From NCBI GenBank assembly GCA_021847385.1, contig JAJZTV010000101.1, positions 1 to 7,263 of the forward strand: a stretch of DNA of 7,263 nucleotides. Reading direction: 5' to 3'. This document shows, in pieces, positions 1 to 5,761 of the stretch (positions within the stretch are counted from its first letter, which is position 1; each line of letters starts with the position of its first letter). The translations under genes and the position numbers were made by a program. This DNA comes from Pseudomonadota bacterium (GTDB taxonomy: Bacteria > Pseudomonadota > Gammaproteobacteria > Burkholderiales > Thiobacillaceae). A model generated the notes under the pieces. It searched no databases. It saw only the letters and a program-made list of their open reading frames with translations, and was not told the origin of the DNA.

Positions 1-992
1 GCACCGGCCTCGGCCTCGCCCAAGGCGGCGAGTTCGGCCTGGTCCTGCTCGGCCTGACCGGCAAATACGGCCTGATCACCCCCGACACCGAGCAGACCGT
101 GCTCGCCGCGATGATGCTGTCGATGATCGCGGCGCCGATCCTGGTGCAATACAGCCACCTCATCGTGCGCCGGCTGACCGGCGGCGAATGGATGCAGCGG
201 GCGCAAGACGTGCATGCCATCGCGGTCAAGAGCTTCGGCGTGTCCGGCCACGTCCTGCTCTGCGGCTATGGCCGCAACGGCCAGGGCCTGGCCCGCATGC
301 TGGAGACCGAAAACGTGCCGTTCATGGCGCTGGACGACGATCCGGCCCGGGTCGCCGCCGCCGTGGCCGCGGGCGACAACGTGGTGTTCGGCGACTCGAC
401 CCGGACCGAAGTGCTGATGGCCGCCGGTATCCGCCGCGCCCGCGCGGTGGCGATCACCTTTGCCGACGCCAATGCGGCGCTCAAAGTCTTGGCCGCGATC
501 AAGCAGCTCAAGCCGGGCATGCCGGTGATCGTGCGCACCATCGACGAGAACGACCTCGACCGCCTGAAGGAGGCCGGCGCCACCGAGGTGGTGCCCGAGG
601 TGCTCGAAGGCGCGCTGATGCTCGGCTCGCAGACCCTGCTCATGGCCGGCGTGCCGCTAGGCACCGTGCTCAAGCGCATCCGCCAGATGCGGGAACATCG
701 GTACAGCTCGCTGCGCGGCTTCTTCTCCGGCCTGGATGAGAGCGACAATGCCGAGAGCGCCCAAGAGCGCCTGCTGCCCTTGCACATCGAGCCCAAGATG
801 CGCTGCGTCGGCAAGACCCTGGGCGAACTCAAGCTGGAAGCGCTCGGCGTCACCGTGGTCGCCGTGCGCCGCCACGGCATCCGCGGCTCCGACCCCGATG
901 CCGACACCGTCCTGCAGGCCGGCGACATCGTGATCTTGCGCGGCGTGCCGGAGGGCCTATCGGCGGCTGAGTTATCGTTAGGAGTGGTTTAA
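1..992 (+). CDS. Monovalent cation:proton antiporter, CPA2 (Kef/YbaL-like), C-terminal part
   Basis: This gene is cut at its 5' end by the window; about 329 residues are visible, reading from base 3. The first visible residues (AQGGEFGLVLLGL) match the last part of the Na+/H+-exchanger membrane domain of Kef-type antiporters, and a further hydrophobic segment follows (AAMMLSMIAAPILV). From about visible residue 83 there is an RCK_N (TrkA-N) Rossmann domain with the dinucleotide-binding turn CGYGRNGQG and an acidic cluster (ALDDDP, about 109-114) where the second beta strand should end. An RCK_C domain follows at about 257-317. In this family the membrane domain exchanges K+ or Na+ for protons and the RCK domains gate it through nucleotide binding. 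The presence of RCK_C fits YbaL-like members better than E. coli KefB/KefC, which carry a different C-terminal region. The ion specificity cannot be told. The stop is TAA at 990-992. The family is secure; the exact subfamily is inferred. Confidence 0.9.
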   Translation, partial: TGLGLAQGGEFGLVLLGLTGKYGLITPDTEQTVLAAMMLSMIAAPILVQYSHLIVRRLTGGEWMQRAQDVHAIAVKSFGVSGHVLLCGYGRNGQGLARMLETENVPFMALDDDPARVAAAVAAGDNVVFGDSTRTEVLMAAGIRRARAVAITFADANAALKVLAAIKQLKPGMPVIVRTIDENDLDRLKEAGATEVVPEVLEGALMLGSQTLLMAGVPLGTVLKRIRQMREHRYSSLRGFFSGLDESDNAESAQERLLPLHIEPKMRCVGKTLGELKLEALGVTVVAVRRHGIRGSDPDADTVLQAGDIVILRGVPEGLSAAELSLGVV

Positions 993-1030
993 ACTTTGAC
1001 CCACGTATTCAATCGAGCCCGCCCCCTGCT

Positions 1031-1034
1031 GGAG
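1031..1034 (+). promoter_or_regulatory. Ribosome binding site of the EAL/HDOD gene
   Basis: GGAG lies five bases before the ATG at 1040. It supports this start over any later in-frame ATG. The 47-bp gap to the antiporter stop contains a TTGACC box at 996-1001, but no partner -10 box at the right distance, so co-transcription with the antiporter gene is possible. Confidence 0.7.
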
Positions 1035-1039
1035 AAACC

Positions 1040-2443
1040 ATGTTGCAATGGCTGATGAAGTTACTAGGCAAGAAACCGGCGCCGAGCCACAGCCGTCGCG
1101 ACATCGACCATACCCGGACCGCGGCCGCGGCCGAAACCACAGCCGCCAGCCCCGGCAGCGCGACCAATTTCCTCGGCCGGGCGGCGATTCTGAATCGCCA
1201 ACTGGCGGTCGTCGGTTACGAATTTCAGATGAAGCAATCGCCAGGGAGCGCCCCCCTGGTCTGCGATGCGCTGCTGTTGGACAAGCTCGTGCAAGAAGGC
1301 GCCACGATGTTCACCCATCGCCGGCTGACCTTCATCCCCTTGCATCCGCTGTCGCTCAACCAGGCGCAGGTCGAGCAACTGCCGGCCGACAATCTGGTGC
1401 TGCTCATCGCCCTGCCAACCGAGCCTCTCGCCGACGAACAGGTACAAACCCTGCGCGAACGGGTGGCCGAGCTGCAAACCAAGGGCTATGCCTTGGCCTT
1501 CGATCCAGCCCTGGAGCAAGGTCCGCTCGCCTCCCTGCTGGCATTCGCCGGTTACCTCCATATCGACGCCAAAGGCGGCGACCTGATTTGGCTACTGGAA
1601 CTGCAAAAGCACTGCCTGGCGGCCTTTCCCAACGTGCCGATGATCGTGCGCAACATCGATTCCCTGGAATTGCTCGATGCCTGCCGCAAACTCGCCTTCC
1701 AATTTTTCCAAGGCAACTACCTGACCAGCACGCGGGAATGGGGCCAACCCCGCATCGACACCAGCCGGGCGGTCATCCTCGAGCTGATCGGCCACATCAC
1801 GGAAGAAGACATCGACTTCAAGCAAATGGCGCGTATCGCCAGCCAAGACCTGAGCCTGTATTACCGCCTGCTGCGCTACGTCAACTCGGCGGCCTTCGGC
1901 CTGAACAAAAAATTCGATTCGCTCGAACATGCCATGGTCCTGCTTGGCCGCGAGGGGCTGCGCCAATGGCTCACCCTGATGCTGCTGAGCAGCAGCAAGG
2001 GCGACGATCTGGATGTGGCCTTGCGCGAAACCGCCTTTGTCCGTGCCCGCCTGGTCGAGCTGCTGGCACAGGAACACTGCAGCCAGGCCGAATGCGAGCA
2101 GGCCTTCCTGGTCGGGCTGTTGTCCTTGATCGACGCCTTGTTCCACATGCCGCTGCCCGACGCTCTGCAGAAACTCGCCCTGCCCGACCCGGTGTTGGAC
2201 GCCCTGCTCAACCGGGGCGGCAAATTGGGTAACTACCTGAGCTTGGCCATCGCGTGCGAAAAAGGCTACGAAGGCGCTATCGAAGAACTGGCCAAGACCT
2301 GCGGACTGGATAGCCAGCAGATCAACGCCAAACAAGTCGCCGCACTGAACTGGGCCTCGGAGTTCAACGACCAGTTGGCGGCAATGGACCAGGCCGCCCA
2401 GACCGAGCCGGCCAACTCCCCACCGCCCAACGACCCGACTTAA
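1040..2443 (+). CDS. Degenerate EAL plus HDOD domain signalling protein (YuxH/CdgJ-like)
   Basis: A 467-residue cytoplasmic protein. Residues 1-43 are a polar Ala/Thr-rich leader. Residues of about 44-230 resemble an EAL domain: the opening ILNRQLAVVGYEFQMK (51-65) has EFQ where active enzymes have EAL, and the closing FQFFQGNYL (220-228) matches the usual FxxxQGYxF element. The metal-binding DDF motif reads FDP (154-156), and the KID motif reads HID (164-166), so cyclic-di-GMP hydrolysis is not expected. Residues of about 240-430 form an HDOD domain (LSLYYRLLRYVNSAAFGL at 271-288, then SLEHAMVLLGREGLRQWL), a helical relative of HD-GYP domains that lacks the metal-binding HD pair. In the family such proteins act as non-enzymatic adaptors in motility, biofilm or stress signalling; the target here is unknown. 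A good ribosome site supports the start. The C-terminal tail is Pro/Asn-rich. The stop overlaps the stop of convergent pdxJ. Confidence 0.88.
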   Translation: MLQWLMKLLGKKPAPSHSRRDIDHTRTAAAAETTAASPGSATNFLGRAAILNRQLAVVGYEFQMKQSPGSAPLVCDALLLDKLVQEGATMFTHRRLTFIPLHPLSLNQAQVEQLPADNLVLLIALPTEPLADEQVQTLRERVAELQTKGYALAFDPALEQGPLASLLAFAGYLHIDAKGGDLIWLLELQKHCLAAFPNVPMIVRNIDSLELLDACRKLAFQFFQGNYLTSTREWGQPRIDTSRAVILELIGHITEEDIDFKQMARIASQDLSLYYRLLRYVNSAAFGLNKKFDSLEHAMVLLGREGLRQWLTLMLLSSSKGDDLDVALRETAFVRARLVELLAQEHCSQAECEQAFLVGLLSLIDALFHMPLPDALQKLALPDPVLDALLNRGGKLGNYLSLAIACEKGYEGAIEELAKTCGLDSQQINAKQVAALNWASEFNDQLAAMDQAAQTEPANSPPPNDPT

Positions 2444-3165
2444 CGCGCCGCCTCGACCATCAGCCGCTTCATCTCGGCCACCGCCGCCGCCCAGCCGACG
2501 AACAGCGCCTGGGCGACGATGGCATGGCCGATATTGAGCTCCACCACGCCGGGGATGGCCGCGACCGCATGCACGTTGCGATAGTGCAGGCCGTGGCCGG
2601 CATTCACCTGCAGGCCCAACTGCATACCGTGCGCCACCGCGGCGCGGATGCGCGCCAGCTCGCTGGCGGCCTCGGCCTCGCTGTGCGCCTCGGCGAAACG
2701 GCCGGTGTGAATCTCCACCACCGGCGCGCCGGCCGCCTTGGCCGCGTCGAGTTGTTTTGTTTCGGCGTCGATGAACAGCGACACCCGGATGCCCGCCGCC
2801 GCCAAACGGGTACAGGCATCGCGCACCCGGTCGAGCTGGCCGGCCACGTCCAGCCCGCCCTCGGTGGTCAGCTCCTGCCGCCGCTCCGGCACCAGGCAGA
2901 CATCCTGCGGCTTCACCTGCAAGGCGATGCCGATCATCTCCTCGGTCACCGCCATCTCCAGGTTCATCCGAGTCTGCAAACACTGGCGCAGGATATGCAC
3001 GTCGGCATCCTGGATGTGCCGCCTATCCTCGCGCAGATGCAGGGTGATCGAATCGGCCCCCGCCGTCTCCGCCATCAGCGCCGCCTGCACCGGGCTGGGA
3101 TAGGCTGTACCGCGCGCCTGGCGCAGGGTCGCGATATGGTCGATGTTGACGCCGAGTTTGATCAT
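2440..3165 (-). CDS. pdxJ: Pyridoxine 5'-phosphate synthase
   Basis: PdxJ condenses 1-deoxy-D-xylulose 5-phosphate with 3-amino-2-oxopropyl phosphate to give pyridoxine 5'-phosphate, the last ring-forming step of the DXP-dependent vitamin B6 route, in the cytoplasm. The 241-residue product is nearly the same length as E. coli PdxJ and follows it along its whole length: GVNIDHIATLRQARGT (5-20), HLREDRRHI (43-51), NLEMAVTEEM (68-77), LVPERRQELTTEGGLDV (91-107), EIHTGRFAEAH (151-161), VNAGHGLHY (187-195) and ELNIGHAI (209-216). The conserved Asn7, His10, Arg18, His43, Glu70, Glu151 and His191 are all present. I chose the ATG at 3165 because the family begins here. The open frame continues upstream to 3297, but that part runs through a hairpin and an intergenic repeat and has no family similarity. 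The ribosome site is weak (GGAAC). In related genomes the gene follows recO directly; here a lipoprotein gene intervenes. Confidence 0.96.
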   Translation of the reverse strand: MIKLGVNIDHIATLRQARGTAYPSPVQAALMAETAGADSITLHLREDRRHIQDADVHILRQCLQTRMNLEMAVTEEMIGIALQVKPQDVCLVPERRQELTTEGGLDVAGQLDRVRDACTRLAAAGIRVSLFIDAETKQLDAAKAAGAPVVEIHTGRFAEAHSEAEAASELARIRAAVAHGMQLGLQVNAGHGLHYRNVHAVAAIPGVVELNIGHAIVAQALFVGWAAAVAEMKRLMVEAAR

Positions 3166-3190
3166 GCCGGGTTCCGATTGTTGAACCATG

Positions 3191-3213
3191 AAAAAGGCCG
3201 CATGGGCTGCGGC
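3191..3213 (-). terminator. Intrinsic terminator-like hairpin in the pdxJ leader
   Basis: Read on the minus strand, GCCGCA (3213-3208) pairs perfectly with TGCGGC (3202-3197) around a five-base loop, followed by one C and a run of five T (3195-3191). That is the layout of a Rho-independent terminator. It points toward pdxJ and ends 25 bases before its ATG. It may terminate the lipoprotein transcript, or act as an attenuator for pdxJ. The six-pair stem is short but entirely GC-rich apart from one A-T pair. Function is inferred. Confidence 0.5.
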
Positions 3214-3229
3214 GCTGGTAGTGCGGTGA

Positions 3230-3238
3230 ATTATGGCA
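3230..3238 (-). promoter_or_regulatory. Possible extended -10 promoter element for pdxJ
   Basis: The minus strand reads TGCCATAAT, an extended -10 box (TGn plus CATAAT, five of six consensus bases). It would start transcription near 3223 and give a leader of about 58 bases that includes the terminator-like hairpin at 3191-3213. No -35 box is recognisable at 16-18 bases upstream, where the REP-like repeat begins. This is a suggestion only. Confidence 0.25.
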
Positions 3239-3245
3239 CAGCCTT

Positions 3246-3321
3246 GTAGGGCGTGAGCCGCAGGCGTAATACGCCGGATGGGGCGCATCCGGCGCAATGC
3301 GCTACGCTTATTGTGCCCTAC
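3246..3321. repeat. REP-like compound inverted repeat (76 bp)
   Basis: The ends GTAGGGC (3246-3252) and GCCCTAC (3315-3321) are perfect inverted copies. Inside lie three more palindromes: GGCGTA/TACGCC (3263-3268 and 3270-3275), CGCCGGATG/CATCCGGCG with a five-base loop (3272-3280 and 3286-3294), and CAATGCG with CGC-TT-ATTG around CTA (3295-3313). Intergenic repeats with GCCCTAC ends and nested stems are scattered through many proteobacterial genomes, and this one resembles them. It fills the gap just after the lipoprotein stop codon. It has no T-run on either side, so RNA 3'-end protection or a mobile REP/MITE origin is more likely than clean termination. Only one copy is visible in the window. 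Confidence 0.7.
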
Positions 3322-3326
3322 GCGGG

Positions 3327-3995
3327 CTATGTATCTTGCGGTGTATTGCCACCCTCTTGGAGAGGGATAACAGCTTTGTTATCGGGGAGTTTGATTATTC
3401 CGTCTTTAGCCATTTGTTCGAGAATGGTTTTTAACATGCTGTCTGCGAAGGCATTATCAAACCCGATACGTCCTAACAGGGATATATATAGAGTGTTTCT
3501 GAATTGCCCTGTCCACAGCCTAGCATTGGCACTTCCTTCAAACAAATTGGCATGCATATTAAGTTGAATAGTGGTATTGCCATTATTTGCGGTCGCTATG
3601 GTGCCATTTACCACCTGTATTACGAGTAAGGGCGGTTTACTATTAACCGAGGTAGTCCATTTGGCCGCTTCTATCGCCTCCTGCTGACCAAAATTTCGTT
3701 TCTCAACGGTTGCATATGACGTACGTAAATTGTTCATGCCAAACACCAAGGGCACTCGCTCTTTGAGCAATTCAGGCAAATCGTTGTACCCAATGGTTGC
3801 AAGGTCACTCGATGGTGTATTGCCTTTCCCAACCATTTTATTTTCAAGATATAAGACCTTGATTTCGGTGATCGGCTGGCTTGGTTTAATGAAGACGTTA
3901 GAGTAAAGCGTGTTGGTTCCAACACAGCCGGATAGCAATGCAACGATAAAAACCAAACAGGCGGTGGCAAATGATTTGGTTATCCTTATCCTCAT
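3327..3995 (-). CDS. Uncharacterised outer-membrane-type lipoprotein
   Basis: The 222-residue product starts with a lipoprotein signal peptide: a basic start (MRIRITK), a hydrophobic core (about 9-21) and the lipobox LLSG followed by Cys24. The residue after the cysteine is Val, not Asp, so Lol sorting to the outer membrane would be expected. The mature part alternates strands and helices: LLVIQVVNGTI (123-133), TIQLNMHANLFEG (142-154), ARLWTG (158-163) and a C-terminal helix ending MAKDGI (185-190). It loosely recalls small envelope lipoproteins of the DUF4136 or GNA1162 type, but I do not recognise the family and assign no function. The start at 3995 is chosen because GGAG sits six bases upstream; the ATG at 4007 overlaps that site and has none of its own. 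Two sampled 60-base lines of this gene are 43 and 45% GC, against 67% in a line of era, so recent transfer is likely. It lies between recO and pdxJ, normally neighbours. Confidence 0.82.
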   Translation of the reverse strand: MRIRITKSFATACLVFIVALLSGCVGTNTLYSNVFIKPSQPITEIKVLYLENKMVGKGNTPSSDLATIGYNDLPELLKERVPLVFGMNNLRTSYATVEKRNFGQQEAIEAAKWTTSVNSKPPLLVIQVVNGTIATANNGNTTIQLNMHANLFEGSANARLWTGQFRNTLYISLLGRIGFDNAFADSMLKTILEQMAKDGIIKLPDNKAVIPLQEGGNTPQDT

Positions 3996-4001
3996 GTATT
4001 T

Positions 4002-4005
4002 CTCC
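4002..4005 (-). promoter_or_regulatory. Ribosome binding site that decides the lipoprotein start
   Basis: The minus strand reads GGAGAAATAC and then ATG (3995). GGAG is six bases from that ATG. The alternative in-frame ATG at 4007-4005 lies on top of this site and has no purine-rich sequence before it, so the shorter product is preferred. Confidence 0.7.
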
Positions 4006-4016
4006 ATAATGATGGA

Positions 4017-4046
4017 ATCATAGCGACTGAATTTATGTTGCTTGAA
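4017..4046 (-). promoter_or_regulatory. Weak candidate promoter of the lipoprotein gene
   Basis: On the minus strand TATGAT (4022-4017) could be a -10 box, with TTCAAG (4046-4041) 18 bases upstream as a poor -35 box (three of six consensus bases). It would leave a short leader of roughly 15 bases. The -35 region overlaps the arm of the hairpin at 4036-4082. The evidence is thin in AT-rich DNA. Confidence 0.2.
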
Positions 4047-4082
4047 AGGCTTGAGGTCACAGGACCAAGCCTTGCTGCAACA
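4036..4082. repeat. 47-nt imperfect hairpin between recO and the lipoprotein gene
   Basis: TGTTGC (4036-4041) pairs with GCAACA (4077-4082). After a small internal loop, AAGGCTTG (4046-4053) pairs with CAAGCCTT (4066-4073), and three more pairs (GTC 4056-4058 with GAC 4063-4065) close a four-base loop. That gives 17 paired positions in 47 bases. It begins 64 bases past the recO stop. No T-run follows on the minus strand, so it is a poor intrinsic terminator for the lepB-recO operon. It could be an RNA 3'-end structure, an operator at the lipoprotein promoter, or a scar of the insertion. Confidence 0.55.
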
Positions 4083-4145
4083 GATTATTATTTGGCCTTA
4101 ATTTAACCCCCCACCGTTCTTAGTAGCAAGCACCCCTATACACGC

Positions 4146-4850
4146 TTATATCTTCTGCAAATCAATCAACAACTGCCGCGTCGCCAGCGGCTGCTCGCCC
4201 AGGTAGTGCGCCAGCAGCCGGCGCATGAGCAGCTTGCTCTCGGCCAGGGTGCGCGGGTCCGAGTAGTCGCCGGCGGCCATGTCGAGCAGGGTCTTGCCAC
4301 TGTAGCGATTGTCCGAGTTGCTCGCCTCGACCACGCCGACCTCCAGGGTGTAACCGTAGAACCGGTCCGGCTCGATCTGTGCGCCGTCGGCGCGGTGGCT
4401 CAGGGTCTGGGCGTAGCCCAGTTCGGTGAGCAGCGCGAGTTCGAACCGGCGCAACACCGGCTCGATGTCGGCGCCTTGCATCAGTTCGTTCAATGCGGCG
4501 ACATAATGGTCGTACAGCGCCTCGTGCGCGTCGCCCGGCGGCAGCAGGCGCATCAGGAGTTCGTTCAGGTAGAAGCCGCACATCAGGCCGGCGCCGGCCA
4601 GGCTGCGGCCGTCGCCCTGCCATTCGACGTCGTGCAGGGTGTGCAGCGGGCCTTTGCCGAACCAGGAGAAGCTCAGGGGCTGGAACGGCAGCAGGCGGGC
4701 CTTGAGCGAGGAGTGGGCGCGCCGCGCGCCGCGCGCCATGAGGCTGATGCGGCCGTGGCGGCGGGTGAAGGCCTCGATCAGCAGGCTGGTCTCTTTGTAG
4801 GGCCGGCTGTGCAGGACGTAGCCGGCTTCGTTGTCGATGCGGTCAGACAC
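4146..4850 (-). CDS. recO: DNA repair and recombination mediator RecO
   Basis: RecO helps load RecA on single-stranded DNA coated with SSB, together with RecR, in gap repair and RecF-pathway recombination. The 234-residue length is typical (E. coli RecO 242). The N-terminal OB-fold region shows the family pattern YVLHSRPYKETSLLIEAFTRRHG (split here as residues 11-33), then SLMARGARR (36-44) and LLPFQPLSFSWFGKG (53-67). The helical C-terminal part includes CGFYLNELLMRLL (91-103) and LRRFELALLTELGY (133-146). Only one cysteine (Cys91) is present, so the four-cysteine zinc site known from Deinococcus RecO is absent. The start is GTG, two bases after the era stop, with no clear ribosome site, which suggests translation coupled to era. 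It is the last gene of the tight lepB-recO cluster; the next gene on this strand is the AT-rich lipoprotein gene. Confidence 0.95.
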   Translation of the reverse strand: MSDRIDNEAGYVLHSRPYKETSLLIEAFTRRHGRISLMARGARRAHSSLKARLLPFQPLSFSWFGKGPLHTLHDVEWQGDGRSLAGAGLMCGFYLNELLMRLLPPGDAHEALYDHYVAALNELMQGADIEPVLRRFELALLTELGYAQTLSHRADGAQIEPDRFYGYTLEVGVVEASNSDNRYSGKTLLDMAAGDYSDPRTLAESKLLMRRLLAHYLGEQPLATRQLLIDLQKI

Positions 4851-4852
4851 GG

Positions 4853-5761
4853 TTAGCCGTAGCCAAACCGTTTCAACAGCCCGATGTTGTCGGTCCAGCC
4901 GCCTTTCACCTTGACCCAGCAGTTGAGGAAGACCTTGGCGCCGAATAGGCGCTCCATGTCCTGCCGGGCCTCGGTGGCGATGCGTTTCAACTTTTCGCCC
5001 TGCTTGCCGAGCAGGATGGGCTTGTGGCCCTCGCGCTCGATCCAGATGGTGGCCTCGATGCGGACCAGGCCGCGCTCGGTTTCATCCCTGTGCGACGGCT
5101 CTTCCTCGAACTTGTCGATGGTGACCGCCACGGCATAGGGGATCTCGTCGCCGGTCAGGCGGAACACCTTTTCGCGCAGGATCTCGGCGGCGAGGAAGCG
5201 CTCGCTGCGGTCGGTGATCGCCTCTTCCTCGTACATCGGCGGTGCTTCCGGCAGCAGCGGTTTCAACACCTCGAGCAGGTAGTCGCCGTCTTCCGGCTTC
5301 AGCGCCGAGACCGGCACGATGGCGGCGAACGGGAATTGCTCGCCCATGCTCTGCAGGAAGGGCAGCAGCCGGGCCTTGTCCTCGACCTGGTCGACCTTGT
5401 TGACCACCAGCACCACCGGCCGGCCCTTGGGCAGCAGGCGCAGCACCTGTTGGTCGGCCTCGGTGAATTTCAGCGCCTCGACCAGCCAGAGCACCGCGTC
5501 CATGTCGGCCAGGGTATCGGTGACGGTGCGGTTCATCGCGGCGTTGAGCGCGCTGCGGTGCCGGGTCTGGAAACCGGGGGTGTCGGCGAAGACGAATTGG
5601 GCGTCGGCCAGGGTGCGCACGCCGAGGATGCGGTCGCGCGTGGTCTGCGGCTTGCTCGAGGTGATGCTGATCTTGGCGCCGACCAGTTGGTTGACCAGGG
5701 TGGACTTGCCGACGTTGGGCCGGCCGATGACGGCGATCAGGCCGGTGCGAAAGCCGCTCAT
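4853..5761 (-). CDS. era: GTPase Era, 30S ribosome assembly factor
   Basis: Era binds the 3' end of 16S rRNA and assists late 30S subunit assembly. The 302-residue product matches the family length (about 301). GTPase motifs are in order: G1 GRPNVGKST (13-21), the G2 region PQTTRDR (38-44), G3 DTPG (60-63), G4 NKVD (121-124) and G5 SAL (152-154). The C-terminal KH domain carries the RNA-binding loop GKQG (252-255) and ends with the usual VKGGWTDN. The ATG at 5761 overlaps the rnc stop as ATGA, and the open frame that continues upstream to 5953 is rnc read in the wrong frame, so this start is secure. Pairing with rnc upstream and recO downstream is the classical arrangement and links rRNA processing with ribosome assembly. 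Confidence 0.98.
   Translation of the reverse strand: MSGFRTGLIAVIGRPNVGKSTLVNQLVGAKISITSSKPQTTRDRILGVRTLADAQFVFADTPGFQTRHRSALNAAMNRTVTDTLADMDAVLWLVEALKFTEADQQVLRLLPKGRPVVLVVNKVDQVEDKARLLPFLQSMGEQFPFAAIVPVSALKPEDGDYLLEVLKPLLPEAPPMYEEEAITDRSERFLAAEILREKVFRLTGDEIPYAVAVTIDKFEEEPSHRDETERGLVRIEATIWIEREGHKPILLGKQGEKLKRIATEARQDMERLFGAKVFLNCWVKVKGGWTDNIGLLKRFGYG

Noticed and set aside
266..928. A 220-codon minus-strand open frame opposite the antiporter gene
   Set aside because: Ser/Arg-rich shadow; the plus-strand RCK domains explain the sequence fully.
996..1001. TTGACC as a -35 box for the EAL/HDOD gene
   Set aside because: The sequence 16-18 bases downstream is GC-rich (around 1018-1025) with no -10 resemblance.
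1592..2983. A 463-codon open frame on the minus strand across the EAL/HDOD gene and pdxJ
   Set aside because: It is antisense to one well-supported gene and out of frame with the other; the composition is the usual Gly/Arg-rich shadow of high-GC coding DNA, with no domain.
3166..3297. N-terminal extension of PdxJ by up to 44 residues
   Set aside because: The extra codons run through the repeat and the terminator-like hairpin, and the PdxJ family starts at the ATG at 3165.
3253..3567. A 104-codon plus-strand open frame over the repeat and the lipoprotein 3' half
   Set aside because: It begins inside the REP-like palindrome, has no ribosome site and runs antisense to a gene with a clean lipoprotein signal.
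3332..4154. TATCTT at 3332-3337 and 4149-4154 as a target-site duplication flanking the AT-rich insert
   Set aside because: Six matching bases in AT-rich DNA are expected by chance; the right copy lies inside recO and there are no inverted ends beside either copy.
4206..4856. A 216-codon plus-strand open frame opposite recO
   Set aside because: Antisense to a clear RecO and without recognisable motifs or ribosome site.
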